Shown here in pieces: positions 11,709 to 26,800 of a stretch of 64,000 nt of DNA. Position 1 is the stretch's first letter. Every line of letters starts with the position of its first letter. Both the position numbers and the translations under genes were made by a program. Below the pieces are notes generated by a model. It saw only the letters and a program-made list of their open reading frames with translations, did no database searches and was not told the DNA's origin. Origin of the DNA: Triticum aestivum (taxonomy: Eukaryota; Streptophyta; Magnoliopsida; Poales; Poaceae); assembly GCF_018294505.1 (NCBI RefSeq), contig NC_057809.1, forward strand, positions 416,319,485 to 416,383,484, given 5' to 3'.

Positions 11709-14700
11709 TTACTCAAATATTACATCCTTTGAACATTCGTCCGCTACAAGACGGGCACCCTTCAGGACACCCTCATAATAAATTTTAGGGGTGCGATGCT
11801 CCTTGCCCTACGGTGGCCCTTCCTTGATCAGCTTCATAGCGTCTAGCTTGGCCCACTGCACCTTCACACGGGCGAAAGCCCGTCGTACGCTGTCAGGACC
11901 CCGATTCCAAGTCACATCGATCTAGCCGGTAACACTTCATATCACTTTGCGGCCTCACGCACGGTATTCCCACGGGTGTCGCCCTACCATGGCCTAGGAC
12001 CGTTTGCGCCTTTTGGCTCACGTATATGATAGTGTCGCTAGCATCCATATGACAAGGAACCCGGGCCGACATGGCTAGTCGTGAACCCAAAGCGGCACCA
12101 ACCTATGGGGACAGGCATACATGAATCACATCGAGCATGTCGGTCAGCAGTGTGTGAATCCGGGCTGTAGCACTGGGCTAACAGGTCTCCGGGAACCCAG
12201 GCTGTAGCAGGCTAGGTAGGACTCCGGATGTCACCGCGTGACATTTCCCCGAAGGGACAGACACAGGCATGAAGTGAAACACATGCCGGTCAGTCAAGTG
12301 TCCTGAGCAATAGTGCTGGGCTAACAGGACTCCGATTAACCGGGCTGTAGCGGACTACTATGGCTCATGGAAGCACTAGACTACATTTCCCCATAAGAGA
12401 GGCTACCAAGGATAAACAACTAGATTATCGGATCCCACACATACCAAGCATTTCAATCATACACACAATATTCTTGATATGTGTAAATACAACATGGCAT
12501 CACAACATAACTCTACAACTCAAGTATTTATTAATTAGGCTCCGAGGAGCGAGATATTACAAACATGGGTCTCATGACCCAACAATCATAGCATACAAAT
12601 CAAAGCACATGCGGAAGCTTAACATGTCTGAGTACAGACATCTACAAATGAAAAAGGCTGAGAAGTCTGACTATCTACCAGATCTTGCCGAGGGCATAAG
12701 ATCGTAGCTGAGGTATCAAGCTAAACGTCGAAGTCCACGCGAAACTACTAGCGAGACTGAAGTGTCTCTTCAAAACAAAAATTAAGCAAACGTGAGTACA
12801 AAAGTACTCAGCAAGACTTACATCAGAACTAGCTACATATGCATCGGTATCAACAGGGGAGTGGTGGAGTTTAACTACAGCAAGCCAGCTTTTACTCGGT
12901 GGCTATCTTAAACTACGACTGCAAGTAACTCTTATGAGGTGGCGCACACGAGTCCACATATTCACCATATCAATACACCATTGTGGATCTGCTCCCGTCT
13001 CCCTACGAGAACGCCATCCATAGCACTCACGCTTATCTTGCACATTTTAGAGTATCCACTTTCAGTTGTCTATGAACTGTTATAGGCAACCCAGAAGTCC
13101 TTTACCGTGGACACGGCTATTCGAATAGTTTTATACTCTGCAGGGGTGTAGTTCGTCACACATGTTTCCACCACTTAGCGTCTGCACAAGACATGTGCTC
13201 GGCAGACTTCAATGGAAAGCCGACGTGGGTGTAGACTATGACCTGACTAACCGCACAAGTCTCTAGTCCAGGTCTATCGCCTATCCGGGTTCCATCCGCG
13301 AGGAGATCCAGCCGGAGTTTCGCTCACAGCCCCAAACAATGTGTGCAGGGTTACCGAGACACCAAACGGGCGCCCGGTACACCGTGCCACGGTGTATCTA
13401 CCGCATCATAGCCCACCCCTAGAGTCAGCGCTACGCACGGCCGCCAACACATATCCTATAAACATCAGAAACTAGTTGCAACTCCTGGACAGAGGACGAG
13501 AGGGGTCAGTAAGTCGAGCGGGGTCATATTTCAGGGCCCAATGTGTGGTAGTAGCTGTTTCATGGATCACAAACACATAACTCAGTTCCTAAGGACGGCT
13601 TCAATGAAACAACCCACCATGTACTCCTACATGGCCTCTCATCGATACCTTTACCAAATCATGTTCACACACTTAGCTCTCAACAGTAGGACATGTTCAC
13701 ACACCTCCGATTCATCCCCGATGAATCAGACCTGACACAATTCTATGCAATAGCATGCATGACAAACAAGCATGAATGAGTAGGCACATCAGGGCTCAAA
13801 CAACTCCTACTCATGCTAGTGGGTTTCATCTATTTACTGTGGTAATGACAGGTCATGCAGAGGATAAGGGGTTCAACTACTGCAGCAAGTAATAGATGAA
13901 TCATTGTTGTCCTAATGCAGTAAAAGAGAGAAGGAGCGAGAGAGTGGGATTGTATCGGAATGAGCAAGGGGTTTTTGCTTGCCTGGCACTTCTGAAGATG
14001 ATATAGCTCTTCGTCGGTGTCATCGATCACGTCGTTGGAAACATCGTCTACTGAGAGGGAACAACCACCAACAAACACAAAAGGAACCACAATCAATGCA
14101 ATGCACATTCATATGAATGATATGTCATATTAAAGTACTGAATTGACCTAGTGCAACAGTTAGTCATATTCATTGAAGTGGAATTCAAACCTATAGCAAA
14201 TTCCAACTCCAAAGCTAATTACCATTTATTCTATAATCATGAATTGTCCTATTCAGTGAGATTAACTTCTTCAAACATGCATGAAAATGCCATAAACAGA
14301 TTCTTTGGATTTTTCTGATCATTTTTCATATATAAATTATTTCCATTGGAGTTATAGATTATTTTCTATGATTTTTTGAAGTTTTGAATATTTTCTGAAA
14401 ATAATAAATCATTTCTGATTTATTTCAAAATTCCAGAAAGTAATTACTGTGTCAGCCCGACGTCAGGGTGATGTCAGCAGGTCAAAGGCATCGACCAGGT
14501 CAAACCTAAAAAGTGGGACCCACTGGTCAGTGACCCAGTCAACTAACTAAGTTAGTTAGCCCTAACTAATAGTCTGGGCCCACTGGTCAGCGACTGTAGT
14601 GACTATCCTAACTAGTTAATTAGTGCTAACTAGAGTAATTAGTCGGGCGGGTCCTGTAAGTCAGTGAGAGGGGGGGGGTCAAACCGGGCAGTGGGGTCAA

Positions 14701-15596
14701 CCCATGCCGGTCAACGGGTCTAAATGCCGGCGAGGACAGAGACGGCGGGGCGGCTCGGAAATGCTTTACAGGGTACCATTCGACGAGCGAGTTGCACCTA
14801 CGGGTTCCTAGGAGTGAGGCGCATCCGTTGGTGGTGGTGGTAGGAGCTGCGGTGGTTAGGATCCACGGCGGCGACTAAATCGGCGGCGGCCGGAGTTCAG
14901 ACAGGTGCGGTTTGGCGCTAGGGGGCACAGCAGGTCAAATGGGTGGGCGCGCCCGGCTCCTAGGAAAGTGCTGAGCACGGAGCAAAGCTAGGACGCGGGT
15001 GGCAGTAGCTGTGGCCACGGCGGCGATGAGGCACGACGCCGGCGAGCTTCAGCGTCCGTGCAACTACGGCCTAGAGGAGGCGGCGAGCAACGGGGTTCGG
15101 GGAAGGAAGAAGAGAAGCTCACCGCGAGCACGATGAGAAGGTCAGTGGGCGCGGGGGAGGTCCGGAGCGAGCAGGGCGACAGTGGCGATCTCGGCGACCC
15201 GAGGAGGAAGAAGAGGTCAGGGCCGGCGCTTCGGGGCGTTTGGCATCGCGTGAGTCGACAGAGAGACGTCGGCGATGGTGGCGGAGCTCCTGGGCATGTC
15301 AGAGAGGCGTGGGGGAGGCGGTGGCCGCGGTGGTGCACGTCAGCGGCGACGAGCTCCGCTCGGTCGCGAGAAAGAGAGAGAGAGAGCAGAGAGGGGAGTG
15401 AGGTCCAGGGACAGGAGGGGAAGCAAGAAGGAGCGATGGGCGTCTCCGTGGCACGTCTGGAGGGCCGGGGTCGTGCGGCTGAAGCAGGAGGTGGCAAGGC
15501 ATCGTCGGCACGCTCACCACGCACCTGCCTGTCCTCCTGGCAGGAGGAGGAAGACCACTCGGCCCCTGGTGGGCTGGGCCTCTTCTGCCAGGTAAG

Positions 15597-18500
15597 TGTC
15601 AGGACCCCGATTCCAAGTCACATCAGTCTAGCCGGTAACACCTCATATCACTTTGCGGCCTCACGCACGGTATTCCCACGGGTGTCGCCTTACCATGGTC
15701 CGGGACCGTTTTCGCCTTTTGGCTCACGTATATGATAGTGTCGGTAGCATCCATGTGACAGAGAACCCGGGCCGACATGGCTAGTCGTGAACCCAAAGCG
15801 GCACTAACCTATGGGGACATGCATACATGAATCACATCGAGTGTGTCGGTCAGCAGCGTGTGAATCCGGACTGTAGCACTGGGCTAACAGGACTCTGGGA
15901 ACCCGGGCTGTAGCAGGCTAGGCAGGACTCCGGATGTCACCGCGTGACATTTTCCCCGAAGGGACAGACACAGGAACGAAGTGAAACACATGCCGGCCAG
16001 GCAAGTGTCCTGAGTAGTAGTGCTGGGCTAGCAGGACTCCGGTGAACCGGGCTGTAGCGGACTACTATGGCTCATGGAAGCACAAGACTACATTTCCCCA
16101 TAAGAGAGGCTACCAAGGATAAACAACTAGGTTGTCGGATCCCACACATACCAAGCATTTCAATCATACACACAATATGCTCGATATGTGTAAATACAAC
16201 ATGGCATCACAACATAACTCTACGACTCAAGTATTTATTCATTAGGCTCCGAGGAGCGAGATATTACAAACATGGGTCTCATGACCCAACAATCATAGCA
16301 TACCAATCAAAGCACATGCGGAAGCTTAACATGTCTGAGTACAGACATGTACAAATGAAAGAGGCTAAGAAGCCTGACTATCTACCAGATCCTGCCGAGG
16401 GCACAAGATCGTAGTTGAGGTAGCAAGCTAAACGTCGAAGCCCACACGGATCTACTAGCGAAACTGACGTCTATCTGCAAAACATAAATTAAGCAAACGT
16501 GAGTACAATTGTACTCAGCAAGACTTACATCAGAACTAGCTACATATGCATTGGTATCAACAAAGGGGTAGTGGAGTTTAACTGCAGCAAGCCAGCTTTG
16601 ACCCAGTGGCTAACCTGAATTACGACTGTAAGCAACTCTTTGAGGTGGCGCACAGGAGTACACATATTCACCATTCAATACACCACTATGGATCCGCTCT
16701 CGTCTCCCTACGAGAATGCCATCCATAGCACTCACAGTTATCTTGCGAGTTTTAGAGTATCCACTTTCACTTGTCTATGAACTATGCAAGGGGTCCAAGT
16801 TTCCATATCCGAGGAATCCGGCTATTCGAATAGATATTGATAACCCTGCAGGGGTGTACTTCTTCACACACGCTCCCACCACTTACCGTCGTTTACACGA
16901 CATGTACTCGGCAACCTTCAAGCAGAAGCCCAACGAGGGTGTCGGCCACGGCCTACCTAAACACTTAAGTCTCCAGTCCAGGTTTATCGCCTATCCAGGT
17001 TCGATCCGCAGGGAGTCCGGCCGAGATTTCCACATACGACCCCGAATGATATGTACAGGGTTCCGAGACACCAAACGGGCGCCCGGCATGCCCGGCCACG
17101 GTGTATCTACCGCAACATAGCCCACCCCTGGGGTCAGCGCTACGCACGGCCACCAACACATATCCTACAAACACCAGAAACTAGTTGCAACTCTTGGACA
17201 GAGGACTAGGGTGATTAAGAAGCCGAGAGGGTCAATTAGGGATCCCAATGAGTGGTAGTAGCTGTTCATGGATCACAGACACAGAACTCAGTTCCTGAGG
17301 ACGGTTTCAATGAGACAACCCACCATGTACTCCTACATGGCCTCTCACCGCTACCTTTACCAAAACGTGTTCACACACTTAGCTCACACACAATAGGACA
17401 TGTTCACACACCTCCGATTCATTCCCGATGAATCAGACCTGACACAACTCTATGCAATAGCAGGCATGAAAAACAAGCATGAATGAGTAGGCACATCAAG
17501 GCTCAAACAACTCCTACTCATGCTAGTGGGTTTCATCTATTTACTGTGGCAATGACTGGTCATGTAGAGGATAAGGGGTTCAACTGCCGCAATAAGTAAT
17601 GGATGAATCATTGTTGTCCTAATGCAGTAAAAGAGAGAAGGAGCGAGAGAGTGGGATTGTATCAGAATGAACAAGGGCGTTGTGCTTGCCTGGCACTTCT
17701 GAAGATATCATTGGGTCTTCATCAGTGTCAATGGTCACAGCGTCAGTACAACGTCTACCGAGAGGGGACAAATACTGGCAAACAAAGAGGAACACAATCA
17801 ATGCAATGCAACAATTATGATGCATGCTAATGTCATGGCAATATGATGTTGATTGAGCTAATGCAACTAGCAATCATATTAAATGAAGTTGGTTTGAACC
17901 AAGGGTTCAAATTCAAATTCCATATGTGCTTATTTAAATGTCAATTATGCAAATTGCCTTGTACAGCAACCCTAGGTTGTTCAAACATGCATGCAAATGC
18001 CATAAACAGATTCCTTGAATTTTTCTGATAATTTTTCATATATAATTTATTTCATTCTAAGTTATAGATTATTTTTTATGATTTTTAGAAGTTTTAGCTA
18101 TTTTCTGAAAGAAATAAATCATTTCTGATTTATTTAAAATCCAAGAAAAGCTTTACTGCGTCAGCATTGCGCAAGGGTGATGTCAGTGGGTCAACTGGTC
18201 GGCCAGGTCAAACCTAACCTGCAGGACCCATTGGTCAGTGACCCTGGGCTGGTTTGGGTCTATGACAGGTGGGACCGGTTAACGTTGACTTGACCAAAGT
18301 CAAAGTTGACACGTGGGGTCCACACCGATTAGCACTAACCTAAACAGGGAGTTAGACTAAACTAGTTGGGCACGGGGACCCACATGTCATTGACACAGGC
18401 ACTAACCAAACGAGTTTAGCGCCTAAGCTAATGGCGCCATGTCAGCAGGTGACGTCGGCGACCATAGCAGCGGCGGAAACTCGCCGGAGTTGGTCGGGGC

Positions 18501-19817
18501 GGCGCTACAGACCGCGGCTGGGCGCACTGAGGGCATCTACGCAGAGCTGGGAATCGCCCGCATCCACTCGTGGAAGCGGCGGGAGCTGGGGTGGCCGGAG
18601 TCCACCGGAATGGAGCTTGCGGCGGTGGCCGGAGTTCGGGAACATGCGGGCACGAGGCTGCGATGCACTAGAGGGCCAACTAGCGGCTGCGTTGGCCTCT
18701 CCGTTGCTCCAGGAGCATGCCGGAGGCTCAAGCTCGAGTGGAGACGCATGGTGGCTGTGAGAGCAATGTCCATGGCGGACGGCAGCGCTCGGATACAGCG
18801 GCTGGCATAGCTAGAGGACAGAAACGATCTCGGGGAGGAGGGGGAAAGGTGTCGGAGCTCACAGCGATCTCAAGGGAGGACTAAGCGGGCTCAGGGAGGC
18901 GGAGACGGTGGCGAATCGCCTGTGAGGTTCCCGGCGGCCGGAGGTTGGGGATGAGCTCGGGGAAGACGCTACAGGGCTCCCGCGGTCGAATGGGTTGGTG
19001 TAGCTGACGCAGAAGGCGATGGCGGTTCCTCTGGACACATTGGGGAGGCACGAGATGGACGGTGGCCGCGGTAAATTGCGTCGGCAACGACGAGCTCTGC
19101 TCGGGTGTGCTCAGGAGAGGGAGCAGAGGGCAAGGGGGAGAGCAGAGAGTGAGGGAGAGGAGCGAGGGGCCACGGGGCGTCTCCGTGGCATTGCTAGAAG
19201 GCCCGGGGAGGAAGCAGGAGGTGGCCAGGGTCGAGCGCGCGCGCGGTGATACGCCTCTGCCTACTGGCAGAGGTTGAAGACGACCGCTTCGGCCAGTGGG
19301 CTGGGCCACCAGCTGGGCCGCCAGGTGGCCTGCACAGGAGGTAAGCCCAGGTAGGTTTCCTTTCTCTCTCTTCTTTTATTTGTTTCTGTTTTCTATTATT
19401 CTGTAGTCTTTAGGGCTTTATTAAAAATACTTAGACACTTCCAAAAATCATGAAACTACTCATGATCACTATTGGGAATATATCCTACAGTAAACATTTT
19501 AGTTTATGATTATTTCAGCATCTAAAATATTTAATAGCATTTAAATGCCCAAATGCAAATAGAGTATGATTTAATCCAGAGCCCAAATATGTCATGGAAA
19601 AATGTGCATCACCTCTGGTTACTATTTCCAGCATTTTCCAAGGATGATGAACATTTTTGAAAACCGTTTGGTTTTACTGGAAATATTTTGGTTGAACCTA
19701 GTGAATTCCTTTAATGCTAGGGTTTAGGCAATCCCCATTTCAAGTTTCTTTCAAAGTTTAAACATTATGCGCACATGAAGTTAGCCTAGTGCAATGCCAA
19801 AAGCTAGGGATGTGACA
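15597..19817 (-). repeat. Left (3') LTR of LARD-2
   Basis: Complete, tgtcagg to gatgtgaca. The GC-rich block is at about 18430-19340. On the minus strand AATAAAAGAA at 19371-19380 is a weak TATA candidate. Confidence 0.85.
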
Positions 19818-22800
19818 ACTCACCCCCACTAAACAAGAATCTCGTCCCGAGATTCAAGACGTCAGGTAAGTAGAAAGAGGGGACACAAAGCTAACATGAT
19901 CTCACGATCCACTTTCCCTTCTCGAAGATGTTGATTCATTGCTTCGTATTGATCTTGACGTCTTTGCTTTCGAGATCTTCATCCAACACGATGACGACAA
20001 AAGGAAACTCTATAGGATATGATCTCCCTGAAGATCGAGCACTCAAGATCAACTCATGGAGTGAGATGTTAGAACATCTCTTGAGCTGAGACATGAAACA
20101 CAGATCAGGAGTGATGGAAAGGAGGTAGATGACAAGGTTCTACTGGGTAGGCAAAAATTCCACGCTGAAAAGGATGGTGCATGATTTCAAGATAGCGATG
20201 AAATAATTGCCATGATTCCATAATGGGGCACCTTAGGGGAGATGACCCGTGGGATTTTCCCTTAAGTGGCAAAAAGAATTACTTTTGATATAAAGATCAT
20301 TGAAACTCTCTATACCAGCCTAAGGCAATCACAAACGATCGTTTGAAGAAGTTCGAAGAATGGCATACTCCGACTAGAATGGATGATGTGGACTATCTTG
20401 TTGAAGACAACGCAATGGATGATTTTTTCTTATCATCGGAAATGGATGGGACCCTTGGTAAGTCCACTTTTGAAGATGATCCTGAACAACAACTACTGAG
20501 GTGCAAGATGGGAACAAAATGCAAATGTTGGGAATGATTCTAGTAACCGGGGAAGAACTCAACAGTCGAGAGTGAGTCCACTGTTTGAAAAGGTTATAAC
20601 ATAACCGAGGAAACTGGAAGCAAATCCCAGTTAACGCCAACGGTAAAACCTGGTGCTTGCGCATGATCTCAAGAACTTGAGCGTCTCCATATTCATCAAG
20701 GTTTTACCAATATCCGTGTCAAGGATTCTGGCAACACAACATACCACCATGATGAATGGTGATGGGTGATGCAGATGCAAAGGAAGATAAAACTTTCTCA
20801 GATTTCACCTTAGCGAGGCCAAGGGAACAAAATCTGGATGATCGTCCGAGAGACATATAGCACTCCGCTTCTAATGTTCTCCTTGATGTGCTAGTGTATC
20901 GCATTTATAGATATGGTTTGATATATAGAACATCAAGTAAAAGATTGGACTTCGGGAGCACAAGAATCCGTAAGGATCAACTACGGAGGTAAATCCTATG
21001 AAATCCTCATGGGAAGGTGGCCAACTTTCTTCAATCGAGATACTACAATAATAGGTCTTCCGGCTGGATGTGTTGGCCACGACATCCACTTTGCCGGTTA
21101 TCGAGAGACCAATATTATAGTTCTTGGAAAATGCTCCAGCCATCATATGTGCCTGAGATTCAGATCTGGTTGGTGTCAGGATATTCCAGACTCATCGAGT
21201 CTAGAAAGGAAAATGAAGGTTTGCAACACAAATCGACGAGACGATGTTGCGAGATTCTCGGGGGAATGAACTACGGTAGTAAGCTCCAAAACATGAGTCG
21301 GTTCTGCTACAAGAATGTGAACACGCTGTCCTAGACAAGCATGGTCACCTGGTAGTCTTAAAATGAAACACTACCAAGTTCAGGGGGAACCATCAACGAG
21401 GATATCGAAGTCCTTGCGTAGGTCTAACTCTTAAGAAGAAACTTCTTCTCCTTGAACAAATCAATCAGTGGCTTGGTGTGCTAGGGATACGTATAGAATG
21501 TAGATGATTAGTCTATCAGACCATAGAATACTTCGCACATGCATGACTGACTTGGGATGATTCCAGAGGAAATAAAAACAAACTTTCTCGAATTCACAGC
21601 ATCAACTTACATCAGATGCACATGAATTTGAGGAAGTCACATCTTTCAACCGGACATATGCTTCATGATCGGGACATGAGGGCAATGCTTATAAAGTTTC
21701 CAACACTAGTGTAATGTTCAACGTGAATCATGGGGGAGACAAAATGCTACTGATGGGCTCAACAACAACTCATCGAAATCTCCATATCACTAGAGTTCCA
21801 CCATCATGTGAACACGGTGATAGCATTGGTCAGACCAAAAGATGTAATGGTGTATGCTCGAGGGATCAACCAAGAGTAAGACAACATTACGAACATCGTT
21901 GGTTCTGATTTGATTTGACGATAGCCCACACTCAAATCAAGGGATTGATAAGGCAATAGCGTCGACAATTGATCACGTGGATCAATCGATGAAGATATTA
22001 TCTTTCTTCAACACAGATACAAGATATCCCTTAGGGATGAGTGTGGTAGGACAAGCTTTTATCTTCCAACTCTCCAAGTTGTTGTTAAGCTTAACCAACT
22101 AGCTCAGGGGTATCCAACACAGATTCCTGGAGAAGAGGGTGACTACAAGAAACCAACTTGATCACGAACTCAACATAGCGATCAGGTGACAGCCTGGTGA
22201 TACCTCCGACAAGATATTCAGAAAATCACGAACCACCGATATGTTATTAAGCTTGAGAACAATCTTGCTTTTCAGGGCAAGACAATATGATTAAGGAGTG
22301 TGGGATTATCACAGTCCTAACTCATTGGTCGATGAGTGCTCCCGGAAATATAGACTAGGTAGCACGATTAATCTTAGGATGATGATTTAATTACCAGCAC
22401 ACTAAGAATGAGAGTATTGTCCATTAACTACCAAGCAACAGAGTTGCTAGGAATATTGCTTTCACACATCACGGTTCACTTGTCGGCATTCCGGTTATAA
22501 TAACACGGAACTGAGGAATGAACAATGATGGCAAGAAGTATTACTGCGTCAAGAATTCATAAGAGGTGGTGCAATTCCCATGACATTCCTGATATAAAGA
22601 TGGTAATACCCCAAGGTAGAACAGAACAAAAACTAAATTGGCATTTTGATCTGTGGAATACAACTACTTTGACCCAATCCTAGGAGTGGACGAGGTACTG
22701 GAGTTTGTTTCTCCTAGTCATTCCGGAACAGAATGGCTTGACGGACCACAAGAATAATAGGCATCGATGAACACGAATGCACAACTATTCCTGACTATCA

Positions 22801-23809
22801 GTTGATAGACTAGGGTCGGAATACAGATGAGGAGGATCAACTCAAGGAACATATATCTTTCTGAGTTGTGGATGCACAGATTAATATGTCGAACCAAGTT
22901 CAACAAGTTTCTTCCAGATAACCCATGCAGAGAGGTAGGACTGGCAGAGTCACAATTGTGAATGGAGAAGTCCTCAAGAGTACTCTAATTGTGATCTTTT
23001 GGTTCAAATACCTTCTGCCATATTGGCTCATGGTATTGGAAGAACGATATACCACAGACCTCGAGGACTATCACATGGTTACTAATATCTTAAGGGAACT
23101 AGCAAATACTAACAACATGAAGTAGGGTGAATCTCGGGTTCAAAACCCAGTAGTAGAATACCTACTAACTAAATAACATCACGGGATGCTTTCAAGAAAG
23201 GTAGCCAGAATTTTCACACTAGGGATATAAAGCATTGCTAGATTAGTGGGTGGTTCGCTAGAATGCCTAGGGTCATAATACTAGCTCCAACATATATGTC
23301 AAGGCAATGGAGTACCTCAACAGACCGATTAGTGTGCTTAATCTGGCCCAAAAGGACATCGGAAACGGGATGAAGAGATTTGCAAATGCATCAGACTGTT
23401 TAGAAACCTGGGATGACTTGGATAGCATAACGCCTGTAAATGCTCAAAATGATTTGAGACATCCCGCAAAATGGTGGCATAACCACTCAACATCACAATA
23501 GCAAGGTTCTGAGGCCAGCTATGAACATATGGAAGTAGTAGGAACTGAACTGAGGCTTGAAACCAACAATCCTAAGAGTCTACGGATTAGTAACACGTGA
23601 TCCTGATAGAAAGATGAGAAGCCTAGTTCTTAATCCCCGTAGAAGAGAAGAGGATGACTCAGATTAGAAGGCCATAGGGTAAAGGAGTAAAAAGAGCCTT
23701 ACTTTCCCTTCCACAATCAATTCCCTTACATAACTAAAGCATTTCTAGACACGACTTCGACCAGCTTGGCTTGGTAATCCTACAGGCAGTCAGGCTCTGA
23801 TACCAACGC
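19818..23809 (-). mobile_element. Interior of LARD-2 (non-coding)
   Basis: About 4 kb with no reading frame beyond about 100 codons and no gag or pol similarity. It starts on plus with actcacccccact, the complement of a purine tract (AGTGGGGGTGAGT on minus), and ends with the primer site. It is homologous along its length to 28478-32092. Confidence 0.8.
23793..23805 (-). other. Primer binding site of LARD-2
   Basis: The minus strand reads TGGTATCAGAGCC, identical to the LARD-1 site, four bases from the LTR at 23810. Confidence 0.9.
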
Positions 23810-26800
23810 TGTCAGGACCCCGATTCCAAGTCACATCGGTCTAGCCAGTAACACCTCATATCACTTTGCAGCCTCACGCACGGTATTCCCACGGGTGTCG
23901 CCTTACCATGGTCCCGGACCATTTGCGCCTTTTGGCTCACGTATATGATAGTGTCGCTAGCATCCATGTGACAGAGAACCCGGGCCGACATGGCTAGTCG
24001 TGAACCCAAAGTGGCACTAACCTATGGGGACAGGCATACATGAATCACATCGAGCGTGTCGGTCAGCAACGTGTGAATCTGGACTGTAGCACTGGGTTAA
24101 CAGGACTCCGGGAACCCGGGCTGTAGCAGGCTAGGCAGGACTCCGGATGTCACCGCGTGACATTTTCTCCGAAGGGACGGACACATGAACGAAGTGAAAC
24201 ACATGCCGGCCAGTCAAGTGTCCTGAGCAGTAGTGCTGGGCTAGCAGGACTCCAGTGAATCGGGCTGTAGCGGACTACTATGGCTCATGGAAGCACAAGA
24301 CTACATTTCCCCATAAGAGAGGCTACCAAGGATAAACAACTAGGTTGTCGGATCCCACACATACCAAGCATTTCAATCATACACACAATATGCTCTATAT
24401 GTGGAAATACAACATGGCATCACAACATAACTCTACGACTCAAGTATTTATTCATTAGGCTCCGAGGAGCGAGATATTACAAACATGGGTCTCATGACCC
24501 AACAATCATAGCATACCAATCAAAGCACATGCGGAAGCTTAACATGTCTGAGTACATACATGTACAAATGAAAGAGGCTAAGAAGCCTGACTATCTACCA
24601 GATCCTGCCGAGGGCACAAGGTCGTAGCTGAGGTAGCAAGCTAAACGTCGAAGCCCACATGGATCTACTAGCGAAACTGACGTCTATCTGCAAAACATAA
24701 ATTAAGCAAACGTGAGTACAATTGTACTCAGCAAGACTTACATCAGAACTAGCTACATATGCATTGGTATCAACAAAGGGGTACTGGAGTTTAACTGCAG
24801 CAAGCCAGCTTTGACCTAGTGGCTAACCTAAATTACGACTGCAAGCAACTCTTTGAGGTGGCGCACACGAGTCCACATATTCACCATTCAATACACCACT
24901 ATGGATCCGCTCCCATTTCCCTACGAGAAGGCCATCCATAGCACTCACAATTATCTTGCGAGTTTTAGAGTATCCACTTTCACTTGTCTATGAACTATGC
25001 AAGGGGTCCAAGTTTCCATATCCGAGGAATCCGCCTATTCGAATAGATATTGAGAACCCTGCAGGGGTGTACTTCTGCACACATGCTCCCACCACTTACC
25101 GTCGTTTACATGACATGTACTCGACAACCATCAAGTGGAAGCCCAACGAGGGTGTCGGCCACGGCCTACCTAAACACTTAAGTCTCTAGTCCAGGTTTAT
25201 CGCCTATCCAGGTTCCATCCGCAGGGAGTTCGGCCGAGGTTTCCACATACGGCCCCGAACAATGTGTACAGGGTTCCGAGACACCAAACGGGCGCCCGGC
25301 ATGCCCGGCCACGGTGTATCTACCACAACATAGCCCACCCCTGGGGTCAGCGCTACGCACAGCCGCCAACACATATCCTACAAACACCAGAAACTAGTTG
25401 CAACTCCTGGACAAAGGACTAGGGTGATTAAGAAGCCGAGAGGGTCAATTAAGGATCCCAATGAGTGGTAGTAGCTGTTCATGGATCATAGACACAGAAC
25501 TCAGTTCCTGAGGACGGTTTCAATGAGACAACCCATCATGTACTCCTACATGGCCTCTCACCGCTACCTTTACCAAAACGTGTTCACACACTTAGCTCAC
25601 ACACAGTAGGACATGTTCACACACCTAAGAATAATTCCCGATGAATCATACCTGACACAACTCTATGCAATAGCAGGCATGACAAACAAGCATGAATGAG
25701 TAGGGACATTAGGGCTCAAACAACTCCTACTCATGCTAGTGGGTTTCATCTATTTACTATGTCAATGATAGGTCATGCAGAGGATAAGGGGTTCAACTGC
25801 CGCAATAAGTAATAGATGAATCGTTGTTGTCCTAATGCAGTAAAAGAGAGCAGGAGCGAGAGAGTGGGATTGTATCGGAATGAACAAGGGGGTTGTGCTT
25901 GCCTGGCACTTCTGAAGATATCATTGGGTCTTCATCAGTGTCAATGGTCACAACGTCGGTACAACGTCTACCGAGAGGGGACAAATACCAGCAAACACAG
26001 AGGAACACAATCAATGTAATGCAACAATTATGATGCATGATAATGTCATGGCAATATGATGTTGATTGAGCTAATGCAACTAGCAATCATATTAAATGAA
26101 GTTGGTTTGAACCAAGGGTTCAAATTCAAATTCGATATGTGCTTATTTAAATGTCAGTTATGCAAATTGCCCTGTACAGCAACCCTAGGTTGTTCAAACA
26201 TGTATGCAAATGCCATAAACAGATTCCTTGAATTTTTCTGATAATTTTTCATATATAATTTATTTCATTCTGAGTTATAGATTATTCTCTATGATTTTAG
26301 AAGTTTTAGCTATTTTCTGAAATAAATAAATCATTTCTGATTTATTTAAAATCCCAGAAAAGCTTCATTGCGTCAGCATTGCACAAGGGTGATGTCAGCG
26401 GGTCAACTGGTCGGCCAGGTCAAATCTGACCTGCGGGGCCCATTGGTCAGTGACCTTGGGCTGGTTTGGGTCTATGACAGGTGGGACCGGTCAACGTTGA
26501 CTTGACCAAAGTCAAAGCTGACACGTGGGGTCCACACTGATTAGCACTAACCAAAATAGGGAGTTAGACTAAACTAGTTGGGCACGGGGACCCACATGTC
26601 ATCGACACAGGCACTAACCAAACGAGTTTAGCACCTAAGCTAATGGAGCCATGTCAGCAGGTGACACTGGCGACCATAGCAGCGGCGGGAACTCGCCGGA
26701 GTTGGTCGGGGCGGCGCTACAGACTGCGGCTGGGCGCACTGGGCATCTACGCGGAGCTGGGAATCGCCCGCATCCACTCGTGGCAGCGGCTGGAGCTGGG

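Noticed and set aside
12360..12707. A 113-115 codon frame (MAHGSTRLHF...) on plus, present in all four LARD LTRs (also 16067, 24280, 32562)
   Set aside because: It is antisense to the elements. Between subfamilies most base differences change the amino acid, and the copies descend from LTR duplication, so there is no sign of protein-level selection.
13541..13735. 64-codon plus frame identical in both LARD-1 LTRs (33737-33931)
   Set aside because: Identity reflects LTR duplication at insertion; it is antisense, with no family match.
14988..15735. Long overlapping frames on both strands of the GC-rich LTR block (also 35194-35843, 18431-19309, 26643-27531)
   Set aside because: High GC content removes stops on both strands; the translations are low-complexity Arg/Pro/Ser/Gly and not shared as proteins by other families.
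23793..23805. tRNA-Met-like sequence (ggctctgatacca)
   Set aside because: Only the 13-base 3' end is present, as the complement of a retrotransposon primer site; no tRNA gene body.
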